Source of the DNA: Lineus longissimus
Lineage: Eukaryota > Nemertea > Pilidiophora > Heteronemertea > Lineidae
DNA: 64,000 nt
Assembly: GCF_910592395.1 (NCBI RefSeq)
Contig: NC_088324.1
Location: forward strand, 9,264,953-9,328,952
Reading direction: 5' to 3'
Shown here piece by piece: positions 49,201-60,182 of the stretch (position 1 is the stretch's first letter; the number at the start of each line of letters is the position of its first letter). Made by a program: the position numbers and the translations under genes. A model generated the notes under the pieces. That model was not told where the DNA came from and made no database searches. It saw only the letters and a list, made by a program, of their open reading frames with translations.

Positions 49201-51470
49201 CCCCCCCCCCCCTCTAGGTAGGATTCTTCATAAACTCTCCACATGTGTCAACTGAGTAACAAGAAGGGGACTTTTATGGGAGGAGGAGGTTAAGTTACCC
49301 TCCCCTCTAGGTAGGATTCTTCATAAACTCTCCATATGTGTCAACTGAGTAACAAGAAGGGGACTCTTATGGGGGGAGGAGGTTAAGTTACCCTCCCCTT
49401 TAGGTAGGATTTTTCCTAAACTCTCCACAGGTGTCAACAGATTAGCAAGAAGGGAACCAATATGGAGGGGAAGGAGGTTAAGTTACCCTCCCCTCTAGGT
49501 AGGATTCTTCATAAACTCTCTCCATGTGTCAATTGAATAACAAGAAGTGGACTCTTATGGAGGAGGAAGAGGTTAAGTTACCCTCCCCTCAAAGTAGGAT
49601 TCTTTATAAACTCTCCACAGGTGTCAACTGACTTACAAGAAGGGAACCAATATGGAGGGGAAGGAGGTTAAGTTACCCTCCCCTCTAGGTAGGATTCTTC
49701 ATAAACTCTCCACATGTGTCAACTGAGTAACAAGAAGGGGACTCTTATTGGGGGGGGGGGGGGGGGGGGGGAGGAGGTTAAGTTACCCTCCCCTCTAGGT
49801 AGGATTCTTCATAACCTCTCTCCATGTGTCAATTGAATAACAAGAAGTGGACTCTTATGGAGGAGGAAGAGGTTAAGTTACCCTCACCTCTAGGTAGGAT
49901 TCTTCATTAACTCTCCACAGGTTCAAACTGAGTAACAAGAATGGGACTCTTTTGGAGGAGGAAGAGGTTAAGTTACCCTCCCCTCTAAGTAGGATTCTTC
50001 ATAAACTCTCCACAGGTGTCAACTGACTTACAAGAAGGGAACCAATATGGTGGGGGAAGAGGCTAAGTTACCCTCCCCTCTAAGTCGGATTCTTCATAAA
50101 CTCTCCACAGTTGTCAACTGATTAACAAGAAGGGAACCAATATGGAGGGGAAGGAGGTTAAGTTGCCCCCCCCCTCTAGGTAGGATTCTTCATAAACTCT
50201 CCACATGTGTCAACTGAGTAACAAGAAGGGGACTTTTATGGGGGGGAGGAGGTTAAGTTACCCTCCCCTCTAGGTAGGATTCTTCATAAACTCTCCATAT
50301 GTGTCAACTGCATGAGTAACAAGAAGGGGACTCTTATGGGGGGAGGAGGTTAAGTTACCCTCCCCTCTAGGTAGGATTTTTCCTAAACTCTCCACAGGTG
50401 TCAACAGATTAGCAAGAAGGGAACCAATATGGAGGGGAAGGAGGTTAAGTTACCCTCCCCTCTAGGTAGGATTCTTCATAAACTCTCTCCATGTGTCAAT
50501 TGAATAACAAGAAGTGGACTCTTATGGAGGAGGAAGAGGTTAAGTTACCCTCCCCTCAAAGTAGGATTCTTTATAAACTCTCCACAGGTGTCAACTGACT
50601 TACAAGAAGGGAACCAATATGGAGGGGAAGGAGGTTAAGTTACCCTCTAAGTAGGATTCTTCATAACCTCTCTCCATGTGTCAACTGATTAACAAGAAGG
50701 GAACCAATATGGAGGGGAAGGAGGTTAAGTTACCCTACCCTCTAGGAGGATTCTTCATTAATTCTCCACATGTGTCAACTGAGTAACAAGGAGGGGACTC
50801 TTATGGGGGGGGGGAGGTCAAGTTACCCTCCCCTCTAGGTAGGATTCTTCATAAACTCTCCACATGTGTCAACTGAGTAACAAGAAGGGGACTCTTATTG
50901 GGGGGGGGGGGGGGGGGGGGAGGAGGTTAAGTTACCCTCCCCTCTAGGTAAGACTCTTCATAACCTCTCTCCATTTGTGAACTTAGTATTAGGAATGGGA
51001 CTTGTATGGAGGAGGTAGAGGTTAAGTTACCCTCCCCTCTAAGTAGGATTCTAAATAAACTCTCCACAAGTGTCTACTGAGTAACACGAAGGGGACTCCT
51101 ATGGAGGAGGAAGAGGCTAAGTTACCCTCCCCTCTAAGTAGGATTCTTCCTAAACTCTCCACATGTGTCAACTGACTAACAAGAAGGGAACCAATATGGA
51201 GGGGGAGGAGGTTAAGTTACCCTCTAAGTAGGATTCTTCATAACCTCTCTCCATGTGTTAACTGAGTAAAAAGAAGGGGACTCTTATGGAGGGGGAAGAG
51301 GCTAAGTTACCTTCACCTTTAGGTAGGATTCTTCATAAACTCTCCACATGTGTCAACTGAGTAACAAGAAGGGGACTCTTATGGAGGGGATGAGGTTAAG
51401 TTACCCTCACCTCTAGGTAGGATTCTTCATAAACTCCACACGTGTGTGTAAACTGAGGAGTTCCAAGAAG
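46238..51470. repeat. ~94-bp satellite array, about 55 units
   Basis: The unit GTAGGATTCTTCATAAACTC...CTGAGTAACAAGAAGGG...GTTAAGTTACCCTCCCCTCT repeats about every 93-95 bp over 5.2 kb. Two intermixed variants carry either GAACCAATATGGAGG or GGACTCTTATGG, the latter with expandable G runs of up to about 20. Longer blocks recur, for example AATTGAATAACAAGAAGTGG near 47694, 48771 and 49831, giving a higher-order period of about 1.06-1.08 kb. Noncoding. A single diverged unit lies near 53515-53575. Confidence 0.95.
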
Positions 51471-51539
51471 GGGATGTGTATGTATCGGTCACTACACTGT
51501 TAATATAATGGCCTAAGATAAATAAAGCCCAACAGTAAA

Positions 51540-53260
51540 GCTTCAACATCGACAGGTCAGAATCACATGGTTACGGTGATGCTTATGCGATGCCCCATCA
51601 CTGACATTAAGTCAGACTCCAACATCACGCTACAATTATGCCAGTTACTAACAAGTCATGATTCATTATAATGTTGCAGTGGAGCTTGTGTTATTTCAAA
51701 TCACTGACAAGTGTATTCATCATAGTGTCACAGTGAGTTATATACAGTGAGTTATTTTGTTTTAGAGCCTATCTTGTGAAGCACAGACAAGTCTGTCTAA
51801 TGCAATATATTTTCTCATTCACTACACGGCTAATCAAATCGCCAAAGACGAGCTACAGTGTCACTCACCAGTCATGAGGAGTATCATTTGATGTTAACAT
51901 TTACATACTTGTAATGCCCTAGGGATAGGGCTCGTGAAGATATATCACTTACAAGTCCGAATTCAACATATTGTTGCAGTGTGGTACTGGTCTGATAAGT
52001 CAACATACATTGAAGTCTTACAATGCCCCATCACCGACAAATTAGAAAGTATCATAGTGTTGCAGTAGTAGAGCACGTCTACTACATTGACAGGGCTCAA
52101 CTCAAGATAGTGTTGCAGAGGCACGTATGTTAGGTCCCATCCCAGACAAGCCCAAGTTCCACATAGTGTTACAGTGGGGGATACGTTATGCCCCTTTACG
52201 GACAGGTCAGAATTCAACATCGTACTGCAGTGAGAGGTCAGAATCCAATAAAGAGTTACAGAGGGGGATATGTTATGCCCCATCACTGACAAGCCTAAGC
52301 TTCATCAAGTGTTGCTGTGGGGCATATGTATGCCCCTTAAAGAGGTTGAATAGCGCCTCCAGAAGCAAGCAACAGCGCCACCCGTAGCAGAAATAAGAAC
52401 TGCTTAGTGACGTCATGGTTTCCATATACGGCATCTCATTTGCATATTTTTACAACCTTATTTACTACGAGTTATAAATATGCCAGTAGCACGTGGATCA
52501 TGCCGGGCGGCGCTGTCAGGTGTTTCCACTATGGGTTACATAATCGGCTACAAAGAGGCCAGTGTTCTAGTAAATGAAGTTAGCAATGATAGCGAAAGAA
52601 TGTTAGTGTATGTTACGCAGTCAATAGCGATAGTAGTGAGTTGGAGAGAGGAGAAAATGGCAAATGGAGAGAATAGTTGTATGGATTTCGAGTCCCAAGA
52701 AGAAACTTTGCAAAGTTTTCACCAAACTGATAATCATATTCCTTCCTTCTCTGTCTCCAACAATTAAAAGTTGCTGCAGTCAACCTGATGCGTTTATCCG
52801 CGAGCGAATCGACGAGACAAGCATTTTTCAAGCATCCGAATGGTACCTTACAGATCCGCAAGGGGCGCGTTACCGAAAATGTTGCAAAAATCAAAAACGT
52901 GATCGTAAATATTGTCATATTTTTCAAAATGAGAGTATGTAAATGATACGCAGACGGTAAACCAATGAAAGGCCAGTATCTATTGAACCTTACAAGTGAT
53001 TTGGGGGCCTTGAAACTCCTTATATTTATCAATGAAACCTTATTCCCGCCTAAGGTTTTGACCGGGCCGTCCAAAACTCCCCATTTTTTGGCGGGCCATT
53101 CTCTTTAAGTGACAGGCAAGAATTCAACATTGTTTACTGCAGTCGGGCTTAAGTTATATCCCTTCACTGAGATATCAGAATTCAACATACAATATAGTGC
53201 GATGGGACATATGTTATGCCCCATCACCGACAAGCCTAAGTTCCAGATAGTGTCTGAAGT
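51540..53260. repeat. Degenerate ~55-65-bp tandem repeats, interrupted by an insertion
   Basis: Recurring strings such as AATTCAACAT, TGTTGCAGTG, TATGCCCCATCAC and GACAAGTC occur every 50-70 bp, on both sides of the TTAA element at 52337-53108 and weakly again near 53600-53660. Noncoding. Confidence 0.65.
52337..53108. mobile_element. Non-autonomous TTAA-flanked DNA transposon (piggyBac-like)
   Basis: The element is bounded by TTAA at 52337-52340 and 53105-53108. The left end TTAAAGAGGTTGAATAGCGC and the inverted right end TTAAAGAGAATGGCCCGCC are imperfect terminal repeats. Removing the insert and one TTAA restores the host repeat (TGCCCC TTAA GTGACAGG, compare TGCCCCTTTACGGACAGG at 52189). 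TTAA duplication is the hallmark of piggyBac-superfamily insertion. Inside, a 95-codon plus ORF (52480-52767) and a 153-codon minus frame (52613-53074) show no transposase motifs I recognise. About 764 bp is too short for an autonomous copy. Confidence 0.75.
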
Positions 53261-56160
53261 TGTCTAGACAAAATAATTAGCCGCAATTTCAATCTCTGAG
53301 TATGTATAGAGAGCACTTCCCTTTGACTAAATCAATTTCTCTCTGCTCTGTCTGAAATTAGTATTGACCCAAAAATTAAAGTCAATAACTGAAGACTGGA
53401 CTTATGGTATATCATCTAAATAACCGGTATTACTAACGCGGGACTAACGGGATTATTATAATTCCCTGCTAAAAAACCTGGGCACGCCCCTAGCTAGGAA
53501 GCTAGAGTTAATCACTGCTCGTGTGTCAAATGAGTAACAAGATGGGAACGTGAACGGGGAGGGAGGTGGTAAAGACAATAATGCAACATTGGCACTTACA
53601 TCGAACACCATTACTGATGAGTTAGAATTCAACATGAAGATGATGCATTGGGACTTAAGGCCAAGGTCTCTCGATATAAACCAATCAACAATCATAGATA
53701 ATCTTACACAATAGGTAGGACCATGTCCAAAGGGGGTTATTTTATACCAACACAACACCGAGGTTTCGGGAAAATGAACGGTGTTGTATACAAATTTATG
53801 TAACGATTACAGGCAACAAGAGATTCATCTTGATCTATTCACCAAGTTTATTCATTTATAAATTAATTAATAAAATCTTTTGTCAAAATCTTTTCAAAGG
53901 GGTCAAAGGTACTCCTTTCAACCCTCAGTTTAACCAGCCACAAAGGATTTCGGTCGCCCGTATCGGCATATCAATTGTAACCCGTCACAGCAAAACCAGG
54001 TGCATGTTGCTCCGCTGAGCTTGTTGGCAGGTTGAGACGGACCGGTTGTTCATTTCATTGTTGTCTACCTTTTGTGAAATATAAAGTACATCAATTTCTT
54101 TCATTATTTCCTGGTGTCTTTTCTTTGCTCATCTTCTAAGGGTCATGCGCCTCGTTTTGCTGTGAAGGGTCGCCATTTGAAGCATTGTTCAAGTTGTTAT
54201 GAAAGAAAACTTACCATGATGTTCTCAGGAAGGATGATGTAAGCATTCGCAGCAAATGACAGGGACGTGTTGTATATAGAGCTTTCTGGGATGGATCGAG
54301 AGGGGTCATCGTCGTTTATCAGCCGACAGCGACAGGTTGTGACGTCACTGAAAAGAGGAGGAAATGATGCGGTAAGTTTGATGTGCAACTGGATGAATGA
54401 ATACTAATCAATTTGGTCAATGCAATGGCCCGCCATCCCCACACTCGTTTTTGTTTGATTTGTTGTTTAATTTTTTACCTGTATGTAAGCCGCCGTATCA
54501 TATGTAACCTGCAGGATGAAGCGTCAGCGACCTTATCAGTATCAGCGACCTTGTCAGTATCAGCGATCTTAAATTGATGGCAATTATGGCACGTCCTGAT
54601 GGCAATCATGACACGTCGATGAATGCCCTGAACTGAAGGCAATCTTGGAACATTTTACTGGTGGCCATGTTACTAATATGCATACAACTTGGACGAGCAA
54701 AGAAAGTGTTTCGATACAATCTCACTCACCATTAGAAGGATTCGACGTCAAGAAATCGCATTTGTGTGTTGTCGTCGCGGTTGTGACGAAACTTCACATC
54801 ACTTTTCCGCATCATTTTTCTTGATGAACCACACAGGCCAATCGGGAAGAACTGCGAAAAGAGATCAAATAGGGTTCTATCACATTGTGGCTAGTTATAT
54901 AAAACCAGAACTGTATATACATCTCTGAGCCGTCCAAAGACGTCAAAAAATGGCTTGAAGACAATAGAGCGTCGGACATATTCGAAAGGAATTGGGACGA
55001 GCGGCTCACAGAAGATTTACAGTATTTCTAAAGGTCCACTGAAGATACGTCTGTCGGCCGTCCAAAATGCCTGTATATCAAGAAGTCGTTTTCATTCTTT
55101 TATCTGTTTCAGAATGGACGACTCAGAGAAGCTTTACAGTACTTTTCGAAGGGTCTTTCGGGCATGTCTCTGCATGGACGGCCTTTTGACGATTTTACAG
55201 TATTTTTCTTCAAAAATTCCTGGCGGCTGGACAAAGAAAGTGTCCAGTGACTATATTCATAGGGCGAAACTTTCACGCCGATAATAGTTGGTCATTTAGA
55301 AGTATACCAGTAAACTTCTTTTGTCAAAATCCTAGACGGCAAGAAACGCGCATGGGACTTTTGTGGATTCACACAGCACTTCTGCCGCAGAAGTACCTGG
55401 AAGTCGTTTTGTGCATTTTTTGGGAGTGAAAAGATGTTGGGGGTACTTTGCATTTCAAAACATACAAAATAAGATACTTTCAAAGAAGACTTACCAGAGA
55501 AACTACAGATTTTATGGAGAAATCCGGAAAATTTCAACATGGAGTCCTCCTCCTCGTGTAGGCAATGTCTGCCGCGTTGGCACAAGACCCGACGTCACAC
55601 CATGTGACCACCTCGCATGACATAATCAGTTGTAACGAACATGAGGGGGTATACTGGTCAACAAATTGAACAAAGCTTTTTGAAATGTATCTCGTTCTCA
55701 CTTGCTTAAACTCAGGTATGAGGGTCGGCGACATGTTGTCCATTTCGACCAGTTGCCAAACCTTTCAATAGAACAACATTAGTGAGGTTTCGCAAGCTCA
55801 CGTTCGGACTCTCAGTTCAGGTTCACGGGCTCATCTCCACATTCTTGTTTAACGCGTTTCACGCCGCGTTGAATATCGACGCACAAAATTCAATGCCTTG
55901 GGCTCAAAAGATCTTAAAAGCGCCTGTCGTGCGACGTGAGCGTCTGATCGGTTTTATGTCAACCTGGCTTTCCCGCATATGCGAGGGTCGAATGGTCATC
56001 TTCGGCGATGAACATGCAGTTTTGGGGTTGGGTTGTGTGACTTAGTTTAACTTAATCTAATATACCTGGCTGTGCACTCCCGGGCGCACTCGTCCCTCAC
56101 AAAGATAGGACGAAATAGAATGCCCATAGACTATCTGGCTGCTGCCGACAGACTCCGCTT
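53261..56160. other. No gene resolved
   Basis: Mostly unique sequence with many short ORFs up to about 109 codons on either strand. None has convincing splice context or motifs. Around 54933-55240 a theme resembling GCCGTCCAAA with TTTACAGTATTT recurs, a possible degenerate repeat. Confidence 0.35.
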
Positions 56161-56510
56161 GTCCTCTCGCATATTCGAGTCCATTATCCCTTGGAAGGTT
56201 TCCCCACTTGGAGGAGACTGTCCTAAACTTGTTTGTGTCTAAGAATCTTGCACGAAAAGAGACTGGTTCCATAAAATTTTCATTAACCTCAAATTGATCT
56301 CATGGGGACAAAGTCACAACCAGAGGGACGGGACAGAGCACTCTAACACTGTCGGAAACATATGTCCCTTTGGTTGTTCTCTCATCGAGGAAGGAATCCT
56401 TGCACTTCCCAATGGAAATTGTCCTCTCGCATATTCGAGTCCATTGTCCCTTGGAAGGATTCCCCACTTGGAGGAGACTGTCCTAAACTTGTTTGTGTCT
56501 AAGAATCTTG
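56161..56510. repeat. 90-bp direct repeat pair
   Basis: GTCCTCTCGCATATTCGAGT starts at 56161 and at 56421. Each copy is 90 bp, ending AAGAATCTTG (56250 and 56510), with only a few differences. They lie 260 bp apart. Confidence 0.9.
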
Positions 56511-56711
56511 GGGATATTTTTTTAATTCCCATTTGAATGTTCGTGTTTGAAAATGACTTGGCAGTCAACCATTACAGCTGGTTATAAAATTCGCTGGGGG
56601 GGGGGGTGTCAGGTAACCAGCTGGATGAGTCAAATGGCCAGCTCCTGTTCTGGTGATGCATATAGGTGTTGTCACAATCAATGGAGTTGATGATACATTT
56701 TTGGAGACACT

Positions 56712-56829
56712 GGGTGATATGAATAAAGACCAGCAAATGCTTTTACTTCAATTTTGTACAGGAAGGTTTAGTGTTAATGTACATGGAGTTTTAGATAAAA
56801 GCATTTGCTAGTCTTTATTCATATCGCCC
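56712..56829. mobile_element. 118-bp palindromic MITE, copy 2
   Basis: Same length and same terminal repeat (GGGTGATATGAATAAAGACC) as the copy at 22620-22737, with the unpaired middle in the opposite orientation. Confidence 0.85.
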
Positions 56830-57193
56830 CATGTCTTGGTGTCTTTGCACTGCATAGAGTTGTCTAGGCATAATAGCTTGGTTTCTGCTCCGAGACATCT
56901 GGGGGCGGGTACCGCCCATGGCAGTCATTTGCAAATTCCACAGAATTTGAGACTAGCTAACCCAGTTATCTCGGATTGTTTGGGAGTCGATGTTGGATTT
57001 TGCTGGAGTATTATGGCTGACAGTCTGCCTCATGATGTCAGCTGATATCCAGTGATGTCAGATCATATGATCAGATTGTATGTGTGTGACAGAGGTCAAC
57101 TGATGAAGCTCTTTGAATGTATCCAAGAGTCATGTTGCGAATTAATCAAATAAACAAGTCTTCAGATGGCAAAATTGAACATAATTCTGAACA

Positions 57194-57199
57194 TTTATT
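57194..57199 (-). terminator. Poly(A) signal for the 57406-59865 exons
   Basis: AATAAA on the minus strand, about 207 nt past the stop codon at 57408-57406. Confidence 0.5.
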
Positions 57200-57405
57200 T
57201 GAGGAAAAAGACACAACTAGGTTGCAGGGATGAGTTCACTTGAATTGAATTGTCAACATTCCAATAAAACGAAGGACAATTATGGCATATACATGTATAT
57301 AATGCATAGATGGCATTTGACACCACATCCGGCACCATGGCAAACTGCTTAGCACGAAAGTCTCCCACTTCAGCTGGTCTTTCCACACCAGTGAAAACAT
57401 CAAGT

Positions 57406-59865
57406 TCAAATATTGATAAAGTCCGTCATAAGGCCGATCTGTGGGTGCCGATGATACATTCCTCGAATCGGAGGATCGGATAAGTCCCTAAAGTTCTCCT
57501 TATAAGTTACAGCAGAGATTCCAGTCCCAGAGAGCAAGTCCACCTCCCGCATCGTCCCAGGGTATGATTTGAAAAAGACGACTTTGTTGCGTCCCCGAGG
57601 TTGTAGAGGTTGTTGTATCGTGCCATAGCCCTCCGCAGACAACTCTTTCAACATGGCTGAAATGGAGAGCAAAGGCGCTTTAGTTAAACTAGATATGTTT
57701 TTATAATGAGGGAGAAAGTCTGTACTGAAGGACACCACTGGGGCTGACAAGTGCTGTCCTGATCAGAGTGGTGTCCGGATTACTGAAGTCACTTGTATAG
57801 AAATGAACTATTTGGGACCAAATATAGGGGTGGTAGGCCAAGTGACTCTATGTAAGCCACGCTGGTTCATCCAGAAATGCACTCCACGGTTCTCCTCAAG
57901 ATCAAGCCCGGGCCCCATGGTAGCCAGCAGTGTTACCACTGGGCTATAAACATAAACACACCTGTAACAATCACTGTCGAAACATTGTTGAGCTTTTTCT
58001 GCACTGCCCTAGGAGTCGTTAGCGGTCCTTTGGTGTTTGCGACAGCGCGGCATACCCTCAGTTTCAGTGATTTATGAGCTTCAGAGTCTGCAGCCTCTTT
58101 CATAGCATAATCTTCATCCATTACTAGTTCAGAATCTGTAGGATCAGAATTTTCCGACTTGCTGTCCACCTACAATAAAAGTACTGTTTAGAACTGGCCT
58201 GCATCAAGGTTGGATGGGTGGATACAGGGGGGGGGGGGGGGGGGCTCATCACTCTAGTGACTGAGATAAAGACTATTTCCCTCAAGCCTGGGCTACAATT
58301 AAGTACAATTCAATATCACATAGTTCCGTGCAAGTTCCATGGTCAAGTTTTTCACTATTTAATACAGTAGAACCTCTCTAATAAGGACACCCTCGGGACT
58401 GAAAAGTACTGTCCTTAAAAGAGGGGTGTCCTGATTAGAGAGGTAAAATTGAATGGTAACAACCAATTTGGTACCAAAACCAGTGTCCTTAATAGAGAGG
58501 GTGTCCTTATTAGAGAGGTGTCCGCTAAGGGAGGTTCTACTGTACACCAGTAACACCATCCCCTGTACAGACAGATCCTCTAGACTTCAGACAAAGAGTA
58601 AACATCTTTGGCCCACCCACCTCTTCGTTTGAATGAAGACCAGTGTAGACATCGTCGACTTCATCATGACTAGTATCCTTCCACTTGCTCGAAATGTCCG
58701 CAAGCTGAAAAACAATAACCACTTTTATCAGTCAAATAAAGAATGACTTGACACAGTTTTCTTCTTCATACAACATCTTGTTTACACATCTTCCACCAAG
58801 TAAATGATTTCTGCTGACAACTTTTTTGTGTGCTTGTTTTCGCTGAGAGTTTCACTTTAATTTCAAATGCCTCCAACGCATCGAATATCATATATCATCA
58901 CCTAGGAGGGTCTTGGTTGAGTTCCCAAAAACCTCCGCACAAATGACAAGGCTAAAGGATTTTCCATTTGAGAAGATCATTGGGGTTACCAATGGAACCA
59001 TGACCACGACGATTCATACTGACCTTTGCTTCAACTGCAGCTGGCTCCTTGTAGCAGAGACCTTGATAGTAGGTAGTGACACGGGTTAAGGAAAGTGTCC
59101 ACAACTGTCAAGCACCAACAGTGCATATTACTGCACTACCGCATCGTCTATAACTACCTTTCTATTTTTCTGGAACACCAGTGGTAATTACAAATGGCGC
59201 ATCCTTTAAGGACTTTAGTAAAAGGATATTGTTTATGTTTTCCCCTTCGCTCAATCACAACCTCGGGAAAGAAGAGGCGGACGGCCCTGTTGCATTGCCA
59301 ACCCCAGTTGCTGCTGGATGTGTCGAGTTCCTTTAAGCTGTAGCGTAATAAGGCGATTAAATCGGCCCGTGGGACCTTGGCATCCTCGTCCCCACGCCAT
59401 GCTACTAGATCTGAAAGGAAGTCGAAAAATGATCATATCAACATTTCGAAAAATCATTAGCCTTCAGGTGATTTTCGTTTGCAGGCAAGATTTGTATTGT
59501 AAATAGAGTGCACATCTTGTCATACAAGGTTTGCATACAATATCTCATTGACAAGTACCGGTAGTTGTAGAAACTAGCCAGTGGAAACATAGTAAACTGC
59601 CAGCAATCACAATGGACAGATACATTCACCACAACTTACCTTGTAAGCTGAGCTCTACCCGGGGAAATTTAATGTATGGAGATCCACCAAGAGGACATTC
59701 ATCACAACTGACATTGTAATGGGACATACCTGGTAGAACTCTATGAATCTTTTCCCAGTCAACACAAGACTCTTTAGCTGAGCTCTTAGGCTGTCGATTT
59801 CCCCAAAGGTTGTCACCAGGTGGCACAGACTTCTCCTCATCCGTGTCTTCTGCGGTGTCTGAAGC
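57406..59865 (-). CDS. RFX-like winged-helix protein exons (same gene as, or neighbour of, 60183-63125)
   Basis: Minus-strand exons join in phase: 59865-59640 (or from 59858), 59410-59192, 59061-59024, 58704-58621, 58169-57962 and 57656-57406, about 341 residues, stop at 57408-57406. An alternative skips the 38-nt exon by using a donor at 59214. The second exon reads VPRADLIALLRY, NWGWQCNRAVRLFFPE and RRGKHKQYPF. This parallels the terminal exon of the zinc-finger gene upstream (WGAACNRAVKEVFP, RKGKYKEYP) and resembles the C-terminal half of RFX DNA-binding domains (GKLIRxVFP...TRRLGxRG-x-KYHY). The next exons are acidic. The last reads MLKELSAEGYGTI and RNKVVFFKSYP, which looks like another winged-helix wing. 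No ATG was found for a separate gene, and a phase-compatible splice from 60767 to 59858 exists, so it may be the 3' half of that gene. Family assignment is inference. Confidence 0.55.
58227..58244 (+). repeat. Poly-G tract
   Basis: About 18 G residues between two exons of the minus-strand gene. Confidence 0.8.
58363..58544. mobile_element. Palindromic MITE, pogo/Tc1-mariner-like
   Basis: TA, then CAGTAGAACCTCTCTAATAA, then a self-complementary body with repeated GTGTCCTTATTAGAGAGG-type strings, then GGTTCTACTG and TA. The TA duplication and terminal CAGTAGAACC suit a pogo-type non-autonomous element. It is intronic. Related degenerate text (GTGCTGTCCTGATCAGAG) appears near 57750. Confidence 0.75.
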
Positions 59866-60182
59866 CTCGACAAATTTGACACCAAAATAGTAGGTAGTGA
59901 ATCAAGTTAAGGAAAATAAAATTCCACGCCATGACGACCCGAACTAAGAAGTATTTGTCACTCCCGAGAAAAAGGCCCAGATAAAATTTCTTCCTATTGA
60001 GGCTTGATGAACATTGTGACAACAAGTGATAGCAAGAATTCATAAAGTCTTCACACTTTCTTCCCTCCACCCAGTAGTAAATGGGTGCCAGGCTTGCCTG
60101 GGAAGAAAACCTGTGATAGACCAGCTACCTTTCCAGGGGGAGTAATACTCCTTGTCGCCAATGCTACGGAAACCCGGATAAG

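Noticed and set aside
46238-51470. CRISPR-like alternation of repeats
   Set aside because: Units are contiguous tandem repeats with no unique spacers, and the genome is eukaryotic.
52613-53074. 153-codon minus-strand ORF inside the TTAA element
   Set aside because: No transposase or other motif was seen and it overlaps an opposite-strand ORF, so it is not called as a gene.
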